Shown here piece after piece: positions 11,561 through 23,770 of a DNA stretch of 64,000 bases. Position numbers and translations under genes: made by a program. Numbering within the stretch: position 1 is the first letter of the stretch; the number at the start of each line of letters is the position of its first letter. Source of the DNA: Peromyscus leucopus (taxonomy: Eukaryota; Chordata; Mammalia; Rodentia; Cricetidae); contig NC_051084.1 in NCBI RefSeq assembly GCF_004664715.2, forward strand, positions 57,221,334-57,285,333. The letters run 5' to 3'. The notes under the pieces were generated by a model. It had not been told where the DNA came from, made no database searches, and saw only the letters and a list, made by a program, of their open reading frames with translations.

Positions 11561-12406
11561 TTTCAACAAATTATCAATGTACATTCATCACTTTGCAAAG
11601 GAAAATTTGCTGATTTATTGGCATACACACCAAAATTAACATATGTCCTACACCTTGTAATTATTTGAATGATTAAAGACATAGTTTCTTTTTTCCAAAC
11701 CTGTTCTCTTACAAATTGTCACTGTATTAACAGATGTGATGTTGGTGACATTTTTCTATGCCACACCACTTTCTGTTTTGGCACAAATAGTAGAATAATT
11801 TGTAATAATTAATATGACCACTTAAATATCCAGTTTTATATGGCAATGGCATCCAAAAAGTGAAAGACTGACTTACTCGGTCAAGGTTGCAAAGCACTGA
11901 TCATTGTGTATTTAACATTGTAGTTACCCAAAATTTGTTTCCACTACTTTTTAATACATTTTTATATATTATTAAAATTATCAAGATTGGCTCTCTACAG
12001 AGACCATAATATTAAAGGGCAGTAACATTAATGATCTATGTTTTTATTTGTTTATTGAGATGTATCTATATATGAAGCTATGAATGGCTTAAATTCATAA
12101 ATATCTTCAGCCATCAGAATACTGGTATTATAGGCATGTACCACCATAATCATGTAGATTAAAGGGCTTTGATATATCTATTTATATAAAAGGTTTTAAA
12201 ACAATCTGATTCTCCAGTCAAATGACATGGTAGGAAAAAAATTGTAATACCTTGGTATTTGTAGAGATCAACTGTATGAAAAGCTGAACACTTATTTAAA
12301 TTATTTAGAAATGCAAGTGTTGGCATACTTTGAAGAGGTCTTAACACAAATCATGAGTATATATAACTTAAGCTATCAAAAAAAAAACCCACAAACAAAA
12401 ACAAAA
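11561..12406. other. no recognisable feature
   Basis: AT-rich unassigned DNA. Confidence 0.5.
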
Positions 12407-12560
12407 GCGCTGGGCGGCAGTGGTGCATGCCTTTAATCTCAGCACTCGGGAGGCAGAGCCAGGTGGATTTCTGTGAGTTCGAGGCCAGCCTGGTCTACAG
12501 AGTGAGATCCACGACAGGCACCAAAGCTGCAGAGAGGAACCCTGTCTTGAAAAACCAAAA
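12407..12560 (+). mobile_element. B1 SINE
   Basis: A complete B1 runs from GCGCTGGGCGGCAGTGGTGC through TGTGAGTTCGAGGCCAGCCT to AACCCTGTCTTGAAAAACC. Its A tail has turned into the GAA run that follows. Confidence 0.9.
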
Positions 12561-12650
12561 AAGAAGAAGAAGAAGAAGAAGAAGAAGAAGAAGAAGAAGA
12601 AGAAGAAGAAGAAGAAGAAGAAGAAGAAGAAGAAGAAGAAGAAGAAGAAA
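12561..12650 (+). repeat. (GAA)n microsatellite on a B1 tail
   Basis: About 29 uninterrupted GAA units follow the B1 body. The long polyarginine, polyphenylalanine and polyleucine frames here are artefacts of this repeat. Confidence 0.97.
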
Positions 12651-12655
12651 AAGAA

Positions 12656-13302
12656 CAAAAGTTATGAACCTATTAGAAGACATCAACATAGCCTTTCTAC
12701 CTTAGGAGTTTTGCAAATACACAAAAGTTTAATCCCCTCTTCGGTACATATTCCTTTCTCCTAATTATTACAAATCAAAATGAATAAACTTGCTATCTTT
12801 GAATCATTATTTAGAGAATGCTTTTGACTTGCGATGTCTAGTAAATCTGCAGATTGTTCTAATATGGAAAAATAAACCAAAGTAAAACCAAAAGGGTGAG
12901 GGTAGTGAATTAGGAGTGGACTTTATTAAATTGTTCTTGAAAATTCTTATTATTTTAAACAGAAGCTGAAATTACAACATTGGTTCATGGCAAGCTTTCA
13001 GTGAAGAATCCTGAACTAGATCTCATAAACCTAGAGTGTCCTGCCTGCACGCTGACCAATAGCAATGAAACTGGACCATTTGACTGACCGTGACTCATAC
13101 CTCAAGAAGGAGGTATAACATATCCAAAGTCACACCAACATATCTGGTGGAAATAATAAATATTAGTATGAAATGCGAGGAGCATTGGTCAGTGAAAATT
13201 AAAATTCAAGCTAAGATTGAGATTAGCCATAAGAGTTTTCAGTTTGCCTTGCTGTTTTGTTTTGTTGTTGATTAAATTTTAATCACTATTTTGTTATATT
13301 CT
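12656..13302. other. no recognisable feature
   Basis: No gene or named repeat was seen. Confidence 0.5.
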
Positions 13303-13515
13303 TTTTTATTAGTTTATTTTATGTGCATGTATATATGTATGTCTTTGTATGTGCATTTGAGTGCAGTGCCCATAGAGGCCAGAAGAGGGCATTGAATACC
13401 CTGAAGCTGTAGTAATAGGCAGTTGTGAGCAGCTACGTAGGTGCTTGGAACCAAACTTGGGTCCTCTGGAAGGAGAGCAAGTGCTCTTAACCCCTGAGCC
13501 ATCTCTCCATTCCCC
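13303..13515 (-). mobile_element. B3-type SINE
   Basis: The plus strand reads GCCCATAGAGGCCAGAAGAG, CTTGGGTCCTCTGGAAGGAG and TTAACCCCTGAGCCATCTCT. This is the full inverted order of a B3 SINE. Confidence 0.8.
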
Positions 13516-14189
13516 ATTCCCATTCTCGGGGAACCTCTTCTTTTTCTCCACAACCCCACCACCATAACTCCCATCATGTCTTTTTTTGTTTTGATTCTGT
13601 GACCCACCGAGTTTAATTAGGGTAACTTTCATGAGCATAGATGGGTGTTTTTTCCTGGAGCATGGACAAGTTACCAGTGACTCTAAGACTGAAGAAAATG
13701 ATTTCCCTTCCCCCAGCAGCCATTATCTCCAATAGTTCTCAGGGCAGGGTGGAGCCTCATGAGTCTCTCCTAGTGCAGGATGGAATGTTGACAAGTCACA
13801 CCTTGTGCAAGTATTTCTTCAATGATAAACCTTCTATCTCTCTACTTCCTGTCTCCTACAAATCATCCATGCCTTACTGCGTTTTCTCGCTCTTGACAGA
13901 GGTATGCAGTAACACACCTGCTGTGTGGCCTTCCAGTCCAACTTCCCACGTCAGCTGTGAGCAAGTTCAGGATAAGCTTGGAGTTTAGTTTTCTCTAGTG
14001 CTCTCCTGCCGTGTGAGTCCTGGAGCATAGGCTATCTCAGGCTAGAATACTTGGTATAAAGCTTGTTCACCCCACTGAATACTTTTGAGCAAGAAACTTC
14101 CATTGTCCAGGAACATACAAGTCTGTCTCCTTTCTGTTCCAGTTTCTTTTTATGCTCTATATTCGGTGGATGTCTCCTCCTCCTCCTTT

Positions 14190-14466
14190 CTTCTTCTTTT
14201 GCTTGTTTGTTTTCAAGACAGGGTTTCTCTGTGTAGCTTTGGAGCCTTTCCTGGAACTTGCTCTGTAGACCTGGCTGGCCTTGGATTCACAGAGATCCAC
14301 CTGCCTCTGCCTCCTGAGTGCTTTGGTGTTTTGTCATGGGTGTTTGGTCCCCTGGATCTGGAATTACAGACAGTTGTGAGCTGTCATGTAGGTGCTAGGA
14401 ATTGAAGCTGGGTCCTCAGGAAGAGCAGCCAGTGCTCTTAACCACTGAAGTGTCACTCCAGCCCCC
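14190..14466 (-). mobile_element. B1 joined to a B3-type SINE tail
   Basis: An inverted B1 (14212-14322) runs directly into ATTACAGACAGTTGTGAGCT and on to TTAACCACTGAAGTGTCACT (14340-14466), an inverted B3. The simplest reading is a B1 inserted into the B3; a composite source element is also possible. Confidence 0.7.
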
Positions 14467-14697
14467 TCTTCTAGTATTTTCTACCTCAAGGCTTCTTCAT
14501 GTCTCTCTATGGCCATGAGCCTGTGACTTATCTAAGCATACTCTTCTGAAGGGTAATCTCCAGTCAGCTTCTTCTGTGTGAATGGGGCGTTATTTTCTTT
14601 TAGCTAAAATATGGCGCCAAAACCCAGGTTTTGTGTGCGTAACCACTACTCTGTGAGGCCATGAGTACAATAGCCACATCATGTCTAGATGGCAATG

Positions 14698-14876
14698 CTT
14701 TTTTTTTTTTTTTTTTTTTTGGTTTTTTGGTTTTTTCGAGACAGGGTTTCTCTGTGTAGCTTTGTGCCTTTCCTGGAACTCACTTGGTAGCCCAGGCTGG
14801 CCTCGAACTCGCAGAGATCCGCCTGCCTCTGCCTCCCAAGTGCTGGGATTAAAGGCGTGCGCCACCACCGCCCGAC
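14698..14876 (-). mobile_element. B1 SINE with target duplication
   Basis: A poly(T) run and an inverted full-length B1 are flanked by the 13-bp duplication CTAGATGGCAATG (14685-14697 and 14877-14889). The good match to the B1 pattern suggests a fairly young copy. Confidence 0.95.
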
Positions 14877-14965
14877 CTAGATGGCAATGTTTTACAGCAC
14901 TCTTCCCCAACCTCTGGCTCTTTCGTTCTTTCTGATTCCATTTCCATGATGTTCTCAGCGCATCT

Positions 14966-16981
14966 TGAATGCAGTGATATTGGTGTTTTAATTGTTTTGT
15001 CTGTATCAGTCAAAACTAGTGCTTTGGGATATTTTTGTGTGTTCACAAGTTCTAGCAATATGAAAGGCATTTGTTTACCCCTATGTAATCAGGAAGTAGT
15101 TTTTGAAACTAGACAGAGATGGCTATTGAAATTCATTGTTTCAATACCATGGGATTGTACAGTGCGTGTAGAAACACATTAATTCAAAGACCTTGCTTAT
15201 GGGCACTGTTTATTACATGTTCTGTTTTCGGCCTTTCTGTGTGTTTTAAGATTATTTCTTTGCTAATAATGTATAACTATAAAGCATATATGAATAATGG
15301 AACAAAAGCCTAATGAAAGAGCAGAGACGTAGAACACCCTTAAAAGCAATTAAAAGCAAGCATTTGTATTCATTGTTTCCTTTTTTGAGTTTTCTATGGC
15401 TTCTATTGCCTTTCTTTGGTTGAAATTTCCTTTACTGCCTGGAACTTTAAAATATTTCAAGTGGAGTATTCCTAATGTAGCAAAATTTTAGCTTTCCTAA
15501 TTTTTCTTTATAAACTGTTATAGTCAACAGTTTAAACTTTAATTTAGCATTTTCCGATCATGATGTATAGCTTAAGGATGTAAAACCAGCCCAAGTCTCA
15601 AAGCTCGATGAGCTTGCTCTAATTGAAGGCAATTGCATTCTGCCTGTGGGAGAATATTTCTTGCCTTTCCTTGCTTATCATTATTAAACATATCATCTAC
15701 GTTATCTGCATTTTCCCTGGGAGTACAAAAAACATTTGCAATTATCCTATTTGACACCATTAAAATATTTCTAAATAAAAAATGTCTCTACATATCAGCT
15801 CTCCCACAAGCCTGTTTTAAAGTCTCTAAGCTCTGAAATATACTTAAAAGCTTGTTTTTCCTGAGTCAAGTCAATATAATTTTTTTCGGGAGTCAGTGCT
15901 GAACATTTTTCTCCATCAGAATATTTTTATTTTCTACTCATAGGGTTCTGTGACCCCGTTGGTCAGTTTTACACATTTCCAGTCTCACCTGAACACATTC
16001 ATTCAGCCTCAGCTGCACTACAGTCTATAACAATACCTTTCTGACCTCAATAAGAGCCTCATTCAATCTCAGAGAACATGTAGCACCCAGAGATTTTGCC
16101 CTCCTGTGTTTCAACCACCTGACAGACTGCGTTTCAAGAGAAATGTGAAATAAATCTCAAGGTCTCTCAGGAATCCAAATGGAATTTGCATTGAGTCTGT
16201 GAAAGAAAGTGAAATCACATTTTCTCTGTGAGTTAGCTATTTAAAGTCTTGCTTTGTATAAATACTAGAAGCTGACCTTGGTGTCCTCTAACATTAAACT
16301 AAAAGGAGGACATGTAGAGACCAAATTCACTTTAAAGCGATAGCTGGTAATGAGAATCAAATATTACATTCTGTTTCATTTTTATCTCTGAGATGTTCAA
16401 TAATGTTGAAGGATAGGTCATGTTGATGCCACTTACCATGTTATGAGATTAGAATATCTGTGACTAAGATTAAGCTATACACAATGGCCAGCTTAATAAG
16501 AACACTATGAATTATTTCTGAGTTGAAACGCTTAAACTGCATGATGATATTAAGTCGAATGATTTCCTGAGAAGGAAATGCTTTTCTTCAATAACTACTG
16601 TAGGATACAGAAATTAATTTATCATTTGCTTAAACTGCATTGTATTTTCATTGGTCTGTGATGATTATAGCTTTTCTGGCTTTGTTATGAGAAGCATGTC
16701 CTGCATGTCAGTGCTACACATCCATCCAATCAACTGTATGTTGATTGAGACAAATTAGCTCTATATGTTCAATATATACAGTGGTTCCAATAATCCTACA
16801 TTTCAAAATTATCTCCAATACTTATCCCACCATATGCTTAAGGATGCACTTTGGAACTAGTTATATCATTATAACATTATAAAATGCAAATATTGGAAAA
16901 CTATGAACACACCAAGTACATTGGAAACACTTTCCAGAGTGCTTTTTCTGTTCTTTTATTCATTATTAAAAGTACTCTGGG
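14966..16981. other. no recognisable feature
   Basis: A 2-kb AT-rich stretch. I recognise no gene, RNA or repeat. It is one of the longest repeat-free blocks in the window. Confidence 0.5.
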
Positions 16982-17136
16982 GCCGGGCGGTGGTGGCGCA
17001 TGCCTTTAATCCCAGCACTCAGGAGGCAGAGGCAGGCGGATCTCTGTGAGTTCAAGGCCAGCCTGGGCTACCAAGTGAGTTCCAGGAAAAGGCGCAAAGC
17101 TACACAGAGAAACCCTGTCTTGGAAAAAAAAAAAAA
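16982..17136 (+). mobile_element. B1 SINE with target duplication
   Basis: A full B1 starts at GCCGGGCGGTGGTGGCGC and ends in an A tail. The 9-bp duplication AGTACTCTG flanks it (16971-16979 and about 17136-17144). It carries the GGCGCAAAGCTACACAGAG signature (here after AGGAAAA). Confidence 0.93.
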
Positions 17137-17144
17137 GTACTCTG

Positions 17145-17203
17145 TGTAGTGTGTGTATGTGTGTCTGTGCACACATGTGTTGTATGAGTGAGGGTGTGTG
17201 TGT

Positions 17204-17250
<47 letters not shown>
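17145..17250 (+). repeat. (TG)n microsatellite, interrupted
   Basis: TG dinucleotides with TATG, CACACA and GAGTGAGG interruptions, becoming pure over 17210-17249. Confidence 0.9.
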
Positions 17251-17252
<2 letters not shown>

Positions 17253-17281
17253 AAACTACACATGCACATCGAGTCCAGAGT

Positions 17282-17515
17282 TACATTAGAAAGTCTTCAT
17301 CTCATTTTTAAGAGACAGAGTTTCTCCCAGTACTGGTGCTCATCAATTGGCTAGACTGCCTGGCCAGCCGGTCCCTGGCTCTGCTCCCTGAGTACTAGGC
17401 TTACAGGTACATTCAGTCACACTGGGCTTTTAACATGCATGTTAGGATACAAACTCAGCTCCACATTCTTGTGCATCAAGCTCTTTATGCATAGATTCAT
17501 CTCCTTAGGCCCTTA
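17282..17515 (-). mobile_element. degraded B4-like SINE
   Basis: A B1-like part (GACTGCCTGGCCAGCCGG, CTCCCTGAGTACTAGGCTTA) is followed by a tRNA-like tail (CATCAAGCTCTTTATGCATA, TCATCTCCTTAGGCCC). This matches the B1-plus-ID order of inverted B4. Confidence 0.45.
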
Positions 17516-18016
17516 TATATTTCTTAAGTAAGCACATACATTGTGGGTTCAATTATGGCATTTCATACATGCATGTCATTATACCTTCTGATTATCCTCC
17601 CTCACAGCTCTCCTCGCACATTATTGCTAGTCCCCTTCTCCCTATAAAAATCCTCTCCTTCTGGTTTCATGTCCGATGTAGTCTCACTCTGCTTCCATCC
17701 CTCAGATCTGTTCCTGCTATTGTATATTCCATTTATTTCTGTGACCTATGCACACATATAAGAGAAAACTTATGGTATTTGTCTTTCTAATTATAGATTA
17801 TTTTGCCTAACATGGTAGTTTCTAATTCTATCTATTTTCCTGCTAATGTGATTTCACTTTTCTCTATAACTGAATAAAATTTGTTGTGCAGCACATTTCT
17901 TTATTCACTCATTTGTTGGATGGTCATCTAGGCTGGGTTCATTTGTTACCAATTATAAAGAGTATATAAATAATAGATGTGAAAATACTTACATTAATTT
18001 AAATTCTTTTATGTAG

Positions 18017-18240
18017 GAGCTGGAAACATGACCCAATGGTAAGAGCTCATAATGCTTTTACATAGGATCTGAGTTTGGTTCCCAGTGCCCATGTCAGGAA
18101 GCTCACAACAGGCTCTAACCCCAGTTCCAGGGGATCCCATGGCCTCAGATGTCATTAGCACTCACATGCACATACTCACACTCACACACACTCAATACAC
18201 ATAATTAAAAATACAATTAATAAGTCATTAAAAATAAAGT
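18017..18240 (+). mobile_element. B3-type SINE
   Basis: GGAGCTGGAAACATGACCCA is followed by GTTTGGTTCCCAGTGCCCAT, CCCCAGTTCCAGGGGATCCC, a CA-rich part and an A-rich tail. It lies inside the older L1. Confidence 0.75.
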
Positions 18241-18487
18241 TCTTCAGCTATATATCCAGAAATGGTCTGGCAGGGTTAGGTAGGCATTTTATTTTAGTAT
18301 TTTGAAGAACCTTCACACTGTCTTCCATGGTGACTGTAACAGGTTACCTTCCTACCAACAGTGAGTAAGGGTTCTCTTTCTTCCACATCATTACCAACAT
18401 CTATTGTCATTTGCTATCTTAATGATAATCATTCTGAAGAGACTGAACTGGAACCTCAAAACAGTTGCTTCATTAATCCATTTTTAA

Positions 18488-19030
18488 AACTTTTGAGGCT
18501 AGAATATAATTTCAACACTTGCCCTTTCCCTTTCCTCCCTCCAGTCCTCCTGTACACCTCTCCTTACTCTCTGTCAAATTCATGGTCCCTTCTTTCACTA
18601 ACTGTATTACATATGTATATGTAAGTACATATACATTCCTACATATAACCTGTTTGGTTTTTAATGTTACTTATATGTGTGTTTTCAGGATTGAGTGTTT
18701 TGCACTGGACAACCAATTTGTGTGCTCTTCCCTGACCACTGTCTCTTCCATTCCCATCTTTTCTCAGTTGCCTATATATAGTTCTCTGTGAAAGGTTGAG
18801 GCCTTGTGGGCTTTTCTGTGGTCTACTTTGGTATGTCTATGAGTGTTGGCCTCGTTCAGCTCGTGTCTGGGCAGTTATTTCGGGGAGAGTTTTGGGGTGT
18901 AGCTTCTGAAATTACTAGGAGACCCAATCTCACCGGAAACTCTCTGATCCGCTGAATCTTCCATTCTTTCTCTGCCATCTTCTAAAATGTTCTCTGAGCC
19001 TTGGGTGTGGAATTGCTTTGTAGATGGCAA
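18488..19030 (-). mobile_element. Lx-type L1 3' UTR, 5'-truncated
   Basis: ACTGGACAACCAATTTGTGT, GTTGAGGCCTTGTGGGCTTT, AAATTACTAGGAGACCCAAT and TGTTCTCTGAGCCTTGGGTG are the antisense 3' UTR phrases of the rodent Lx family. It interrupts the older L1. The boundaries are approximate. Confidence 0.6.
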
Positions 19031-19574
19031 AAGTTTTTAATCTGCATTTTCCTGATAGTGGTGCTAAAACTTTTTCAACTCTGTATTGGCCATTTGTATT
19101 TTTTTTTTTCATATGAGAATGGTCTGGATGCTTTAATAATCTCTCTGCTGATTGGATGTTGGATGATTTGGGGAGGGTAAGTTTTGTAGCTCTTTATACA
19201 TTCTCAATGTTCCCTGTCAAATGTATAGTTTGTAAAGATTTTATTTTTCCCATCCCACTGGCTGTTTCTTTACACTAATAAAAATACCACCACCAATAAC
19301 AACAACAAAAAACTTTTCTATGGATAAATAATTATAGTCTTCTCTCAAGCAAACAAATACCTCCCAATAAAGAACCCACAAAGTAGATACACATCTTTAC
19401 TTTAAACATTTATTATTTGTTGTGACTGGAAACCACAAAACTTTTAATCATAAGCATTCACAAACAAAAAATCAAAATATCAAACCATACACACTACCAT
19501 TTATTATAAGAGGTTACAATCTATATGAAAAGAAAATGTGGAAAGAAAGTAGCATTAAAATAAGTTATTCTCAT

Positions 19575-19744
19575 GCCGGGCGTTGGTGGCGCACGCCTTT
19601 AATCCCAGCACTCGGGAGGCAGAGCCAGGCGGATCTCTGTGAGTTCGAGGCCAGCCTGGGCTACCAAGTGAGCTCCAGGAAAGGCGCAAAAGCTACACAG
19701 AGAAACCCTGTCTCGAAAAACCAAAAAAAAAAAAAAAAAGAAAT
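19575..19744 (+). mobile_element. B1 SINE with 16-bp target duplication
   Basis: An intact B1 begins at GCCGGGCGTTGGTGGCGC and ends in an A tail. AAAATAAGTTATTCTC flanks it at 19557-19572 and 19745-19760. It is close to the cricetid B1 form, so it is probably young. Confidence 0.96.
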
Positions 19745-19760
19745 AAAATAAGTTATTCTC

Positions 19761-20363
19761 TACATAGCTGGCTTTGGGTAGTTTAACTAACATCAGCTTG
19801 TTCTGTGTTTTTGTATTTCCCAGGGAATAATTTCTGACTTCGTTAAACCCTCAGCTTTGCTGTCTCGGTTGTTTCCTGATGCTCCATTTCACATGTGACT
19901 CCTCCTTCCCTCTATCTCTGTCACTGTTTGTGTCTTCACACAAACACACAATGTGTGTGTGTGCCTGTGTGTATACAAAATAAGAACACAGATTATCTGA
20001 GTTTACCATTTTGAATTCAATCATAACTGAGATAAACCACAAACCACTAATTCACATATTCTTCATTTAGGAATCAATGAAGACATTAAAATAATGCATT
20101 AAGAATGAAATCATATTACATCTATAAATTAGTGTTTGCTATGTATTAACTTGAAATGTCATGAGTTTCTAACACATGAATATCGACTTGTTATTTTCCT
20201 AGTAAAATCTAAAATAATATGGTATGTTATAAAAAGAAAGGGCATGTTCAACATGAAATTCCTATTTAGAAGTCCAACAGAAAGTATGTTTCATTTAGCT
20301 TTGAAAAAAGTCATGTTTGTCTTTACCTTTATAATTTCAATTCATCTCAAAGGAAAAAAGAAT
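19761..20363. other. no recognisable feature
   Basis: A small CA/TG patch lies at about 19938-19972. No gene or named repeat was seen. Confidence 0.5.
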
Positions 20364-20496
20364 TGAGACAGCTCCTCACCGTGTAGCTGTCCTGGATCTC
20401 ATCCTGTAGACCAGGCTGGCCTTAAACTCACAGAGACTCTCCCTGCTTCCGCTTTGCAATTCTGGGATTAAATGCAGGTGCAACCATGCCCATCCT
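20364..20496 (-). mobile_element. B1 SINE, diverged
   Basis: An inverted B1 body: GTAGACCAGGCTGGCCTTAA, then TCTGGGATTAAATGCAGGTG. Confidence 0.8.
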
Positions 20497-20858
20497 CAAA
20501 GTAATTTTATCAGTACAGACTACTTCCCTGAGAAATGCTAGATGACAATCCCATAGTTAATATAAACAACTTCAACTATAAAAATATAATGTGTGAAATT
20601 TGGGTACCAAAAACAAATTATTCTTAAGTGAGTCATAGATACTTTTGGCATCTGTCAATGTCTGTAAGCACTTGGGGTTGTCTTATTAGAGTAGGGGTAC
20701 CTCTGGCATCTACTGTACAGAGGTTAGGCATGCATCCCCACAAACTACAATGCACAGAAAAGTCCTGTAACAAAAGGTATATGGTTCAATATGTCCTTAT
20801 TGACAAGTGATCTAAGGACCTTGTAAGACCCAGTAGGCAAACTGAGTAAGACAGTAAC

Positions 20859-20861
<3 letters not shown>
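20497..20861. other. no recognisable feature
   Basis: No gene or named repeat was seen. Confidence 0.5.

Positions 20862-20906
<45 letters not shown>
20862..20906 (+). repeat. (GT)n microsatellite
   Basis: About 22 pure GT units. Confidence 0.95.
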
Positions 20907-20908
<2 letters not shown>

Positions 20909-21769
20909 ATGTGTGTTTCCCTGATTGATCCTAAATTTCCCTGCTTTCTCTGTGTTCAGATTCTAGTAAAACTTCCTTATATCGTATGCTCATCTGTCTA
21001 CAATATGACTGTTTTAGAAATTTCTGCTGTGGTACTGTGGGCAGAAAGACCTTCTCTTTTGCATATGCATTAGTGCTAAGGTCTTGGCATTAAAAACCTC
21101 TGCAGACTGCCCTAGGGAGGTTGCGTTCATTTCCGACATGTCAACAAAATGATAGCATAGCTTGTTCCTCACTATGCTCTACTTCCTCCTACTAAGTATT
21201 CATTAAGGAATTACTCCAAAATATCAACCCTGAATACATTTGGATTGTCCAAATGGGAGTCTGAAATGAAAATAGATTTACATCATTCCCACAGAGCAGT
21301 ACTGCGGTCTTCATGTTAGAAGCATAATATGGTATACGGCTTTAGGGGATGATTGTATTTAACCAGCCCTTACCCAGGATCATGTAGCCTCATGGCACCC
21401 TGCATATATATGTATTTATATAAGAAACATGACTTTCTCCAATGTGTGCTTCTTTATCTGCATACATAGAGTGAGATAAGTACAGATACTGAGAGTAATG
21501 TCTATGCTGTGATTCATATCAAGTTTGTATGTTTACCCAAATTAAGTAATAGTATTTCCTATAGGAAAATAATCCTACTAGAGTTATTTTGATGTTTTGG
21601 GGATACATATTTACACAGGTCTGGTGTGTGTGTGTGACTGTTTTCTTTTATTGTAGAATATCATTCCCTGTGACTTTTGTAGACATTTATATTTAAAATA
21701 TATATTTGTAAGTAATCTTGTGTGCATTTATACTTTTGAAAATGTCATTCTTCTTTACTTTTTCCCCCA
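20907..21769. other. no recognisable feature
   Basis: AT-rich unassigned DNA. Confidence 0.5.
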
Positions 21770-21931
21770 TTTTTTTTGTTTGTTTTTTTCTATCTTATAT
21801 AAAGTCCTGATATGTCGTTGGCTGGCCTTGAACTTACTATGTGGAAAGCTAAAGCTAGCCTCCCACTCTTACTTCCATTGATTTTGCTTCCTACTAGCTG
21901 AGACTATAGATATCTGTCACCATACCCAGCC
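21770..21931 (-). mobile_element. old B1-like SINE
   Basis: A T-rich start is followed by TTGGCTGGCCTTGAACTTAC, CTAGCTGAGACTATAGATAT and CACCATACCCAGCC. This is a very diverged inverted B1 with extra sequence between the halves. Confidence 0.5.
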
Positions 21932-23282
21932 TTCCTTGCTTTGAAATTTAGACTGATTATTATTCTTTACACTCTGAAATAGATATTGATCACTATTTGC
22001 CTGGACAGTTATAACTAAAACGAAACCCCACAAAACAAAACACTAAAAATATTTTGAAAAAAACTCAAATGTGTTTCTATCAATGGGATGTTTACTAAGA
22101 AAATAGTATTGTGAAAATAAATCTAAAAACTTCATTATACTCTAATGCTCTATAACCTGCAATAATCACGTATCTCTTGTGTGATTTCATCCAAGTTGGT
22201 ATAGTGTACATCCATTTCATTATGTTCAGAATGATCATGAAAGAGGTATGAGGCTCTCAGCTCTGTGAGTCCAGCATAAAAGATGACAAATGTCTGTTTT
22301 TATACACTAACGTTTCATATGACATTTTCCTCTATTTCATATTTTTATAGAGTGAGAGCTAAATCTAAGTTTTTCCCTTTCACAACTGAGAACTAACAAG
22401 TCTTTACTTCCAAGAAACAGCTGACTGTTCTACCTTAAATACTTTTTGCCTGTCTGGTCAATGGGAACATAACATCCTGAATCATGCTCTAAGCTCTTAT
22501 TTCACAGACAGTGGGTCTCTTACTGTTCTAATTGCTAGAACTTTCCTGGAAATAATTTAAGTTTATATAGTAACTTCAGTAACATAGCTACTATTAATGT
22601 TTTGTCATTTAAAAGCTTTTGAATTCAGTGTTCTTAGAAAAAGTATAGATTCAATGAAACAGAAGGAGGGAGTGTAAGAGGGAGGCAGGGCAGGAAAAGT
22701 AAAGGGAGCAGGCTTAAGTTCCATCTGTAGACCTAATGCACATCCCTAGGCATCTGATGACTGCTGATAATATTATGATTCTGGGAACCAAAAATATAGC
22801 ATCTCCTACGTATTAAAATGAAATTTCATTTTCTATACTGAGCAGGGACATGTAATATAACCACATTTTAGTAGTCTCTACAATGTCTAACAATGCCCTG
22901 GCCCAAAACAATTAAAATATTTTTCAGGGTGAAAACAAAACCAAAAACTCTTTTAATGTTTTAAGAGCAGATTGGAGATAAGGAGAAGGATAATGTATAT
23001 GATGATGTTGATGCCTTGTCTTTAAAGGCTTATATGGAAATGAAATGAAATTTTGTCTAAAGCTTTTTCTAAAAATAGTTGTATTTATTTGGTTATATTC
23101 AGAAATTTATTTGGAGAACTGTAATAGGCTATAAATAGAAGTATTAGCTATAGTATCAATTATTTGTACTACACGAGAGTGGGCAAAGGAGAAAAAATAC
23201 AAGTGTGCAACTTGAATTGGCACAGTACTAACAAACTGAAAAGCTCTTGGATTTTCTTTTTGTTTAGGTTGTTCCTTGATAT
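21932..23282. other. no recognisable feature
   Basis: A 1.35-kb AT-rich stretch without a nameable repeat or gene. Confidence 0.5.
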
Positions 23283-23415
23283 TTTTTTATTAAAGTTTAT
23301 TTAGACTTATTTGGGGTGTGTATGTGTGTGTGTCCAAGTCATGATCAGCAGAAGACTTGGTGGAATCTGTTCTTTTCTTCTACCATGTGTATTCCAGGAG
23401 TAAAACTCAGGTAAT
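23283..23415 (-). mobile_element. B4-type SINE fragment
   Basis: TTTATTAAAGTTTATTTAGA, a TG run, then TTCTTCTACCATGTGTATTC and AAAACTCAGGTAA follow the order of an inverted B4-type SINE that is cut off before the tRNA-like head. Confidence 0.5.
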
Positions 23416-23418
23416 TTC

Positions 23419-23520
23419 TTAGTTAGTTTTTATTGTTGTGATAAAGACCTTGACCAAAATAAACTTTGAGGGGAAAGGGTTAATTTGGCTTACATATCCT
23501 GAAGGCAGGCTTGGTGCGAG
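23419..23520 (-). mobile_element. ERVL (MLT2-like) LTR fragment
   Basis: TTAGTTAGTTTTTATTGTTG, TGATAAAGACCTTGACCAAA and GGCTTACATATCCTGAAGGC match the antisense end of the LTR family also seen at 51590-51985. Confidence 0.55.
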
Positions 23521-23614
23521 GCATCTTTGCCAACTGAATCAGATCTTTGGTTTGGGGTTTATCTTTTTTCACAAATAATAGCATCTATTATTTTCCATTC
23601 TATGCACGGGACTT

Positions 23615-23765
23615 TTATATGATACTGTATATGTGCAAGTCACTATTCTGAATGATTTTCTATAATACAAAATGAAACCCAAAGACTTATAAAGTTTACC
23701 CAAAATCATTACGCTAGAGAAAGGAAGGAGGAATTTGAACAGTCTACTCCAGCATGGATACTGGA
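23615..23765 (+). mobile_element. MIR-like fragment, ancient
   Basis: AAGTCACTATTCTGAATGAT, then AAGTTTACCCAAAATCATTA and GAATTTGAACAGTCTACTCC. The order resembles the MIR core and 3' side. Confidence 0.35.
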
Positions 23766-23770
23766 GTGTC

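Larger units (their letters stand above)
13580..14965 (-). mobile_element. Lx/L1 3' UTR fragment, interrupted by SINEs
   Basis: Blocks at 13600-13985 (TGACCCACCGAGTTTAATTA, ATGGAATGTTGACAAGTCAC) and at 14640-14697 plus 14890-14965 (TACAGCACTCTTCCCCAACC, TCTGGCTCTTTCGTTCTTTC) resemble the antisense 3' UTR of the rodent Lx L1 family. A B1/B3 composite (about 14190-14466) and a B1 (14698-14876) split it. Confidence 0.55.
17530..19270 (-). mobile_element. old L1 3' region, broken by a SINE and an Lx 3' end
   Basis: The plus strand shows antisense L1 phrases in the correct order. They are TGCCTAACATGGTAGTTTCT, CTCATTTGTTGGATGGTCAT, CCTACCAACAGTGAGTAAGG, then AATCTGCATTTTCCTGATAG and TAGCTCTTTATACATTCTCA. 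It corresponds to ORF2 C-terminal coding sequence and 3' UTR, with no open frame left. Confidence 0.75.

Noticed and set aside
12427..12705. Frames with polyarginine, polyphenylalanine or polyleucine
   Set aside because: They come from the (GAA)n microsatellite on a B1 tail.
13641..13988. 115-codon plus-strand open frame resembling a possible small protein
   Set aside because: It falls in sequence that resembles an antisense Lx 3' UTR, and no protein family feature was seen.
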